Notes under the pieces: generated by a model
Database searches by the model: none
Told to the model about the DNA's origin: nothing
Seen by the model: the letters and a program-made list of their open reading frames with translations, nothing else
Shown here: positions 34,069-39,680 of the stretch, in pieces
How the letters are laid out: each line of letters opens with the position of its first letter
Numbering within the stretch: the first letter of the stretch is position 1
Made by a program: the position numbers and the translations under genes
Assembly (NCBI GenBank): GCA_017935565.1
Contig: JAGBHK010000021.1
Coordinates: 1-39,680, forward strand
DNA from: Lachnospiraceae bacterium
GTDB taxonomy: Bacteria; Bacillota; Clostridia; Lachnospirales; Lachnospiraceae
Length of the DNA: 39,680 bases
Direction of reading: 5' to 3'

Positions 34069-35943
34069 CTATTCTGTAACTCTTTTCTTGTTCAATACAA
34101 CAATTGCTGCACAAGCAACGCCTGCTAAAAGAACGAAGAATAATACATTTGAAGCATCTCCTGTATTTACGTCAGAGTTATCTGTGTCTGTATCAAGGCC
34201 AGCACCGCCGTTTGCATCTGAGTCAGCATCTGAATCTGAACCTGCACCTGCATTGTTATCATCTGATTCTGATTCGCTTTCAGATTCTGATTCGCCTTCA
34301 GATTCTGATTCGCTCTCTGATTCTGATTCTGATTCTGATTCGCTTTCTGATTCGCTTTCTGATTCATCTTCAGCTGCTGTAACTGTGATTTCAACTTCAT
34401 CTTCTACATCGCCAACTGCAACTGTAATTGTAACTGTACCAGCAGCTACACCTGTAACAACACCATTAGCATTAACAGTTGCAATTGTATTATCAGATGA
34501 TGTAAATGTAACTGTTGTGTCTTCTGTTGTATTATCTGGTGTAACAACAACTGAAACATTAGCTGTACCACCAACTTCGATTGAAGTTTTGTCAGAAGAT
34601 GCTTCAACACCTTCGATTGGAATAACTTCTTCAGTTACTGTTACTTCACAAGTTGCTGTTTTTACTTTAGTATTATCTGCTGTAGATTTAACTGTTGCTG
34701 TAATAGTTGTTGTACCTGGTGCAACTGCTGTAACAGCACCATCTTCATCAACTGTTGCAACATCTTCATCAGACGAAGACCATTCAACTTCATATCCTTC
34801 ATTTGAATTAGCAGGTGTAACACTTGCTACAAGTGATGAAGTGTTTCCTTCAACTAATGACATAGTTGTTCTATCAACCTGTGCAGAATCAAACTCAACC
34901 AAACCGTTAACTACAGTCATATCCGAGAGAACCGCATTATCAGGACCCAACTTAAGTGTAACATCATCACCAACATTTTCAATAACAGCTTTAGAACCAA
35001 CATTGTTATTTACAAAATAAACAACAACATCATCACCATCTAAATAAGCAACAGTAAGGAAACCTACACCGTCAGCTTTTCTTGCTAACCAATTAGCCCA
35101 TCCTGGATCAGCACCTGCTCGATAAAGATTATCTGTGATAGTTGTTGTGTATCCATCTACTGGATTTGCGTAAACATCCGAACGAATAATACTACAAACA
35201 GTGTCTCCATCATACACAAAAACAGTTGCCCCGCTCCATGCATCAGTACTAGAATTTGAAAGAGCTGTACCAGAAATATATACAGGATCTTCTGAAAGAG
35301 TTACAGCTTCTGTATACGCTGACAAATAAGCACCACTAACATCAGTTAATTCTACCGAATCATATGATGCACTCAAAGTATTATATGTAATATTAGTAAT
35401 ATCACAATGATCAGCAATAAGTGTTACATAATTTTTCTTTGTTGTATCAACCTTTACCTTTGAATATGTAACGAATTGTCCATTAGCACTAAACTCAATA
35501 ATAGCTGAATCACCAACTAAATAACCAACCATTTTATAAGATAATTCGAGTTCAACATCGTTTTCTTTAGTATACGCACCAAATAAACCATATGCAGATG
35601 AATTACCAAGAGATTCCCATCTTTGACCAATCTTATCCCAACAATAATTATCCGATCTGCCTACAAAATAGCACGCAGCTTGCGCAGTATCTGTTACTAC
35701 ATTTTCAGTAGAATCATCTTCAGCATAATACACTGCAAACTGTGGTGAATACCATGAGGTATTCGTTGTCATTTTTGCATCAAAAGTCACTTCAAAACCG
35801 TCCTCTGTTAATTCAAAACCTTTACTAACTTTTGAACTTGTAGCACTTGTGATCATATCATCAAGAGTCGCACCAACTGATGAAATTGCACTTGATACAA
35901 CCATAATAGCTGCCATAGCAACTGTTAAAAGTTTCTTTTTCAT
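34069..35943 (-). CDS. Secreted Ig-like (Big_2) surface protein with Ser-Glu repeat
   Basis: A 624-residue exported protein of unknown binding target. A signal peptide (about 1-26) ends at SSVGA. An uncharacterised, mostly beta N-terminal region (about 30-350) might bind carbohydrate. Two Big_2 domains follow: about 351-438 (WSSSDEDVATVDEDGAVTAV) and 439-521 (FTSSDNTIATVNANGVVTGV). Then come 17 Ser-Glu type dipeptides, an Asp/Ser/Gly-rich linker, VNTGD, a membrane helix and KKR. The last part resembles a cell-wall sorting signal but lacks the L-P of LPXTG. GGAGG precedes the ATG. The strong promoter suggests abundant expression. Cell-surface adhesion or a carbohydrate-binding scaffold are guesses. 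Confidence 0.82.
   Translation of the reverse strand: MKKKLLTVAMAAIMVVSSAISSVGATLDDMITSATSSKVSKGFELTEDGFEVTFDAKMTTNTSWYSPQFAVYYAEDDSTENVVTDTAQAACYFVGRSDNYCWDKIGQRWESLGNSSAYGLFGAYTKENDVELELSYKMVGYLVGDSAIIEFSANGQFVTYSKVKVDTTKKNYVTLIADHCDITNITYNTLSASYDSVELTDVSGAYLSAYTEAVTLSEDPVYISGTALSNSSTDAWSGATVFVYDGDTVCSIIRSDVYANPVDGYTTTITDNLYRAGADPGWANWLARKADGVGFLTVAYLDGDDVVVYFVNNNVGSKAVIENVGDDVTLKLGPDNAVLSDMTVVNGLVEFDSAQVDRTTMSLVEGNTSSLVASVTPANSNEGYEVEWSSSDEDVATVDEDGAVTAVAPGTTTITATVKSTADNTKVKTATCEVTVTEEVIPIEGVEASSDKTSIEVGGTANVSVVVTPDNTTEDTTVTFTSSDNTIATVNANGVVTGVAAGTVTITVAVGDVEDEVEITVTAAEDESESESESESESESESESESESEGESESESESESDDNNAGAGSDSDADSDANGGAGLDTDTDNSDVNTGDASNVLFFVLLAGVACAAIVVLNKKRVTE
34264..34365 (-). repeat. 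Hexanucleotide-type tandem repeat encoding (Glu-Ser)17
   Basis: The 102 bases encode 17 dipeptides, 16 Glu-Ser and one Glu-Gly (twelfth). Units are mostly GAATCA or GAAAGC. Since each unit is six bases, gain or loss of copies would keep the reading frame. It forms the stalk between the Ig domains and the anchor. Confidence 0.92.
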
Positions 35944-35991
35944 TTTTTAAAACCTCCATAAATTATTTTTTGTTCATAAAAAACTAACTTT

Positions 35992-36020
35992 AGTATACTA
36001 CAACAAATGTTCAATGTCAA
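35992..36020 (-). promoter_or_regulatory. Strong sigma-A promoter of the surface protein gene
   Basis: Minus-strand consensus TTGACA (36015-36020), 17-base spacer, TATACT (35992-35997). This is the best match to consensus in the window. A second TTGACA-containing copy lies 24 bases upstream. Confidence 0.8.
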
Positions 36021-36073
36021 TTTTTTATTTAGTAAAATTGTCAATTTTTTGCATATTTTATCGAATAATATTG

Positions 36074-36111
36074 TAAAAAGAGACTAACCAAAAAATTGAT
36101 TAGCCTCTCTT
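36074..36111 (-). terminator. Terminator after the spore protein gene
   Basis: AAGAGA with TCTCTT plus an inner eight-base stem separated by a two-base GG bulge (36078-36111), followed on minus by a T-run. It lies about 45 bases past the SASP stop. Confidence 0.7.
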
Positions 36112-36154
36112 ACTAAATTCACATTAAATTAATATGGTTTGTAAGTTAAACTTA

Positions 36155-36352
36155 CTATTTGCCTGACATCTGCTTTTCCTGTGCTTCAATCATCTTCTTA
36201 ACCATATAACCACCAACAGAACCGTTCTGTGCTGATGTTAAGTTACCATTGTAACCATCTGTTAAAGGTACTCCAAGTTCGTTAGCAACTTCCATTTTAA
36301 ATCTGTTCATAGCTGACTTAGCTTCTGGAACATTTGTCTTATTTCTGCTCAT
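36155..36352 (-). CDS. Alpha/beta-type small acid-soluble spore protein
   Basis: These proteins coat spore DNA and protect it from UV and heat damage, then are degraded at germination by the GPR protease. The 65-residue protein has the family core: FKMEVANELGVPL around the GPR site, NGNLTSAQNGSVGGYMVKKMI and a final QEKQMSGK. The start is at ATG 36350-36352, eight bases after GGAGG; upstream in-frame ATG codons overlap or crowd the ribosome site. A sigma-G-like promoter lies 74 bases upstream and a terminator follows. It shows the organism carries at least part of the sporulation programme. Confidence 0.93.
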   Translation of the reverse strand: MSRNKTNVPEAKSAMNRFKMEVANELGVPLTDGYNGNLTSAQNGSVGGYMVKKMIEAQEKQMSGK

Positions 36353-36425
36353 TTTCATATCCTCCATATAATAAAAAGAAAATTTGTTGTAAAAGATACT
36401 TGTTTATTGGCACCTTTTACACTGA

Positions 36426-36454
36426 TAGTATATGGAGGGCGAATTTTTATATAC
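36426..36454 (-). promoter_or_regulatory. Sigma-G-like promoter of the spore protein gene
   Basis: Minus-strand GTATA (36450-36454), 17-base spacer, TATACTA (36426-36432). The known forespore sigma-G pattern is about GHATR, N18, CATXHTA; the -10 here matches six of seven. In the leader, GTAAAAGGT and ATCTTTTAC can form a nine-base hairpin. Confidence 0.5.
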
Positions 36455-36476
36455 TGGTAATTTTTAGATAATTTCA

Positions 36477-37829
36477 CTATCTTCCTTCAGCAATTTTTCC
36501 GCCATATGTTTTTGCAAGCCATTTACCTGCCTGAGATAAATCATCATAGTTCCACCAAGTTGTACTTGAATTCCAACTATTAATCATAGCCGATGCTTCC
36601 TGTTTGTTACACCAATTCCACATTACATAACTTATATGATTATCTTTTAAGAAATTAATCCATGTATTAGCTTCATTTTCATCAATCCAACCGTTTCCAC
36701 TAGCTTCACAGATACCAAATTCTGAAACAAATATTGGTAACTTTGAATTTCTTGCTGTAGTAACCTTATTACGCATATCCTGTCTATGTGTTGACGCGTA
36801 AAAATGGAATGCATACATTATGTTATCATATCCTGTAATTCTGTCATTGGCAACGATGTCAACATCCTGCGACCAATTAGGTGTTCCAACTATTATTATT
36901 GCATCTTTATCATTTTCTCTAATAACTGGAATAACCTGTAAAGCGTAATTTTTAATATCAGACCATGATGTTCCACCGCAAGGTTCATTACAAATTTCAT
37001 AAATTACATTATCATAATCTTTATACTTAGAAGACATTTCTCTGAAAAATGCAATCGCCTGATCCTTGTATTTATTTGGGTTATTGTCATTTAACACATG
37101 CCAGTCGATGATTACATACATATTGTTATCTGTAGCATATTTTACACCATTGTGTACAATTTGTTTTAATGAATTTTGGTCTCCGCCTTCACAATAACCA
37201 TTATATTCAGCTGTATAAAGGGCAAGACGGAATACATTCGCACCCATCTGTTCCTTACAGTATTTTACAGATTCTGCGTTTACATAATCAGGGAACCAAG
37301 CTAAACCGTGTGTACTTATACCCTGAAGTTTTGCTTCACTTCCATTTTCACCAACTAAAATACCATCACTATTAACTGAAAGTTTTCCAAATGGAAGTTT
37401 CGAATTAACAGTTGTATTATTGTTGTTATTTTCTGGTTTCTTTGTAGTTTCCTCTTCTTTAGATGTTTGTTCTTCCTTTTTAGTAGTTTCTACAGGTTTT
37501 AAAGTAGTTTCTTCCTCTTTTGAAGAATTTTCCTCCGAAGTAGTTTCATCATCCTTTAATGATGTTTCCTCATCATCAGAATCCACTTCATTTGATTCTT
37601 CATCCACATCATTTGAATTATCTTTATTATCATTATCTTCAAGTAATTCATATAAAATACTATTATTTTCTTTTACTAATGAATTATTTTCTTCGTGCAA
37701 AGCCTTTCTATCCTTGATTGACAAAGATAATAACATTATTAATGCAACAATTGCCAATATTGCAACGACCATAACGCCAATGCATGATAATACTACTTTC
37801 TTTTCTCTTTTTGTTTCAAATTTAAACAT
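36477..37829 (-). CDS. Membrane-anchored GH5 endoglucanase
   Basis: A 450-residue predicted cellulase. An N-terminal membrane helix (about 11-35, VVLSCIGVMVVAILAIVALI) is followed by a short coiled coil (LHEENNSLVKENN) and a Glu/Thr/Lys-rich linker to about residue 145. The GH5 (probably subfamily 2) barrel follows: GKLSVNSDGILVGENG, STHGLAWFP, VIIDWHVL, acid/base Glu282 in YEICNEP, and nucleophile Glu370 in FVSEFG. There is no lipobox and no carbohydrate-binding module. The uncleaved anchor suggests display on the cell surface. It begins one base after murF, with GAAGG upstream, so it is probably cotranscribed with wall genes. Confidence 0.92.
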   Translation of the reverse strand: MFKFETKREKKVVLSCIGVMVVAILAIVALIMLLSLSIKDRKALHEENNSLVKENNSILYELLEDNDNKDNSNDVDEESNEVDSDDEETSLKDDETTSEENSSKEEETTLKPVETTKKEEQTSKEEETTKKPENNNNNTTVNSKLPFGKLSVNSDGILVGENGSEAKLQGISTHGLAWFPDYVNAESVKYCKEQMGANVFRLALYTAEYNGYCEGGDQNSLKQIVHNGVKYATDNNMYVIIDWHVLNDNNPNKYKDQAIAFFREMSSKYKDYDNVIYEICNEPCGGTSWSDIKNYALQVIPVIRENDKDAIIIVGTPNWSQDVDIVANDRITGYDNIMYAFHFYASTHRQDMRNKVTTARNSKLPIFVSEFGICEASGNGWIDENEANTWINFLKDNHISYVMWNWCNKQEASAMINSWNSSTTWWNYDDLSQAGKWLAKTYGGKIAEGR

Positions 37830-37830
37830 T

Positions 37831-39201
37831 TTATCTTACCTTCAATTCATCTAATATTTTTGTAAAATTCATTGAATGAGACGCTTTTAGTAAAACTGTA
37901 TCATCTTGTTTAAGTAGATTGTCACATTCATTAATAAACATATCAACACTATCATAATGATAAGTATTTCCTGTAAATCCATCACAAGAAGTACCAGAGT
38001 TTATATTCTTACTTAAACCACCGATTGTTATCAAAGTATCAATGTCCTTTTTCGCAACATACTGGCCAACTTCATAATGCATCTTGACTTCATCTTTTCC
38101 AAGTTCGAACATATCACCAAGAATGGCAATTTTTCTACCTGTAGCATGCTCAAGTACATCAACTGAAGCCTTCATTGAAACAGGATTTGCATTATAACAA
38201 TCATCAATTATTGTGTATTTATTTGTTTTAACAACATTTACACGTCCGCTTACAGTCTTCATATTCATAAGACCGGTTTTAATTTCATCTTCATTCAAAC
38301 CAAAATATTCACCTGCAGCATATGCAGCCAATGCATTTAAAACCATATGTTCACCAGGGATTGGTGTGGATAAATTAATATTTTTACCATCCTTTTGTAA
38401 TACAAATTCGCAACCTGTTATTCCGTGATTAACTATATCCTTTGCAATGTATTCATTATTTTCATTTTTTCCATAAAACAATGTTTTTTTACCACATACT
38501 TCAGTGATTGTCGACAATTTAGCATCATCACCATTTAACACAACGAACGCATCTTTAGCGCAATAATTAAACATTTCAGATTTAGCCTTTAATACACCGT
38601 CTAAATCTCCCAATGCCTCTAAATGACAAGGGCCGATATTTGTAATAACACAAACATCAGGTTTAGCAATCTTACTCAAAACGTTCATTTCGTTGAAATC
38701 GCTGATACCCATCTCGAGTACTGCGATTTTATGCTCGTCTCTTATTTTAAGAATCGTTAACGGTAATCCGATTTCATTATTATAATTTCCAGCAGTTTTT
38801 AAAACCTTGTATTTTTCTTCTAAAACTGCGGCAATAAACTCTTTTGTGGATGTTTTTCCAACACTACCAGTTATTCCAACAATCTTTACATCAAGTATAC
38901 TTCTGTAGTATGTAGCTAGCATTCTTAAACTTTCAGTTGATGATTCAACTAAAATATAAGGAATCTTAGCATCTTTAATTTCTCTTTCACAAAATGCACA
39001 AATTGCACCTTTTGTTGCGACATCATCCATAAAATCATGACCATCTACTCGTTCGCCTTTTATACAAACAAAAAGATAATCCTTTTCAACAAGTCTACTA
39101 TTAATAGTCACACCATCAATAGTTCTATCTTCATAAATCTTGTCGCAATATAATTTACCGCCAACAACATTAGCGATATTTTTCAATGTTAACCCAGTCA
39201 T
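37831..39201 (-). CDS. murF: UDP-N-acetylmuramoyl-tripeptide--D-alanyl-D-alanine ligase MurF
   Basis: MurF adds D-Ala-D-Ala to the UDP-MurNAc tripeptide in the cytosol. The 456-residue protein has the N-terminal uridine-binding domain (VTINSRLVEKDYLFVCIKGERVDGHDF as separate segments), the ATP-binding loop GSVGKTST (about 112-119), NYNNEIGLPLTIL, EMGISDFNEM, the catalytic NIGPCHLEALGD, and DDCYNANPVSMKASVD. Size and motifs are normal. It starts 12 bases after ddl, with AAGGAG upstream. Ddl makes its dipeptide substrate, so the pair is functionally linked. Confidence 0.96.
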   Translation of the reverse strand: MTGLTLKNIANVVGGKLYCDKIYEDRTIDGVTINSRLVEKDYLFVCIKGERVDGHDFMDDVATKGAICAFCEREIKDAKIPYILVESSTESLRMLATYYRSILDVKIVGITGSVGKTSTKEFIAAVLEEKYKVLKTAGNYNNEIGLPLTILKIRDEHKIAVLEMGISDFNEMNVLSKIAKPDVCVITNIGPCHLEALGDLDGVLKAKSEMFNYCAKDAFVVLNGDDAKLSTITEVCGKKTLFYGKNENNEYIAKDIVNHGITGCEFVLQKDGKNINLSTPIPGEHMVLNALAAYAAGEYFGLNEDEIKTGLMNMKTVSGRVNVVKTNKYTIIDDCYNANPVSMKASVDVLEHATGRKIAILGDMFELGKDEVKMHYEVGQYVAKKDIDTLITIGGLSKNINSGTSCDGFTGNTYHYDSVDMFINECDNLLKQDDTVLLKASHSMNFTKILDELKVR

Positions 39202-39213
39202 TTAATAACTCCT

Positions 39214-39680
39214 TTATCTTGATTTTAAAGATATTTCAATCAATTTTTCGCATAATGAATTATAATCTATTCCAATTACAGCCGCTTCCTGTGGTAAAAG
39301 ACTTGTAGGTGTCATTCCTGGCAATGTATTTGCCTCAAGACAATAGCAATTCTCATTTTCATCAGTCAAAACATCAACTCTACAATAAACATCAAGTTTT
39401 AATGCTTTCGCAGCTTTTACGGCAGCATCCTGAATCTTTTTAGTCAATTCATCTGAAATCTGTGCTGGACATACTTCCTTTGTAAGTCCGTTATATTTAT
39501 TTTCATAATCATAATTTCCATCTGCAATGATTTCGATAACAGGAAGCGCATCATAACCTATAACGCCAACTGAAAACTCTCTTCCAGAAACCTTTTCTTC
39601 AATGATTACTTCATCTTCATATTTAAAGCAAGCATTTAAACCATCAACAAATTCAGCATAGTCATTTGCAAAAAATACAC
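39214..39680 (-). CDS. ddl: D-alanine--D-alanine ligase (C-terminal part)
   Basis: The visible C-terminal 155 residues are an ATP-grasp ligase that joins two D-alanines for peptidoglycan. The segment VIIEEKVSGREFSVGVIG matches the ATP-grasp central region, and LEANTLPGMTPTSLLPQEA matches the Ddl signature containing metal and substrate ligands. The start lies beyond the right edge. The short downstream internal TTG at 39447 is not a real start since the frame stays open to the edge with conserved sequence. Confidence 0.92.
   Translation of the reverse strand, partial: VFFANDYAEFVDGLNACFKYEDEVIIEEKVSGREFSVGVIGYDALPVIEIIADGNYDYENKYNGLTKEVCPAQISDELTKKIQDAAVKAAKALKLDVYCRVDVLTDENENCYCLEANTLPGMTPTSLLPQEAAVIGIDYNSLCEKLIEISLKSR

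Noticed and set aside
34264-34365. Possible CRISPR array
   Set aside because: The repeated units are contiguous six-base codon pairs in a protein, with no spacers; no cas genes are present.
34088-35020. 310-codon frame on plus with Ser-Asp repeats
   Set aside because: Opposite-strand shadow of the Ig-domain protein; the Ser-Asp pattern is the reverse reading of the Glu-Ser repeat, with no ribosome site.

Overview
This window is AT-rich (roughly one third G+C by eye) and looks like a chromosomal segment of a spore-forming anaerobic Firmicute, most likely a plant-fibre-degrading member of the Lachnospiraceae. The clues are a complete Rnf complex, an alpha/beta-type small acid-soluble spore protein, HisZ, RecU, QueH, a RelQ-type alarmone synthetase, and several secreted or anchored glycoside hydrolases. 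No phage, insertion-sequence transposase, CRISPR array or rRNA is visible. Most genes lie on the minus strand; only apbE (21983-23050) and the YprB-like nuclease gene (32892-33977) are on plus.

Layout, right to left on the minus strand. (1) 39680-36477: truncated ddl, murF and a membrane-anchored GH5 endoglucanase, packed as one transcription unit. (2) 36454-36155: a spore protein gene with a sigma-G-like promoter. (3) 36020-34069: a secreted Ig-like-domain protein with a Ser-Glu repeat and a C-terminal membrane anchor, behind a near-consensus sigma-A promoter. (4) 33977-32892 (+): a YprB-type RNase H-like nuclease. (5) 32829-27564: rnfCDGEAB with its own promoter and terminator. (6) 27547-23089: a two-gene arabinan/arabinoxylan unit (GH43 then GH51 lipoproteins). 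(7) 23050-21983 (+): ApbE, the enzyme family that attaches FMN to RnfG/RnfD-type proteins. (8) 21917-12838: starting back-to-back with apbE, a NusG-domain-II protein, a Gx-transporter protein, ruvA, ruvB, zapA, a U32 protein, a fused SEDS-PBP cell-wall synthase, queH and tRNA-Leu. (9) 12815-12522: a 294-bp near-perfect inverted repeat. (10) 12499-490: a dense housekeeping run: polA, coaE, an FtsA-like ATPase, a small alarmone synthetase, two pseudouridine synthases, a HAD phosphatase, YgiQ, an SDR and recU. (11) hisZ, truncated at the left edge.

Functional connections. Rnf couples ferredoxin:NAD+ electron transfer to ion pumping and needs covalent flavins in RnfG and RnfD, which the nearby ApbE could supply. 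The NusG-II/Gx pair opposite ApbE suggests a second extracytosolic flavin-linked redox module. GH43, GH51 and GH5 point to hemicellulose/cellulose breakdown at the cell surface. RuvAB and RecU are the branch-migration and resolvase partners of Firmicute recombination. The SEDS-PBP fusion, MurF, Ddl, ZapA and the FtsA-like protein all concern wall growth and division.

The items most worth a second look are the single-chain SEDS-class B PBP fusion, the 294-bp inverted repeat between tRNA-Leu and polA, the FtsA-like ATPase with beta-grasp-like C-terminal modules, the ApbE/NusG-II/Gx divergon beside Rnf, and the four-cysteine tail on RnfE. Functional calls rest on motif recognition and family knowledge; no database search was run.
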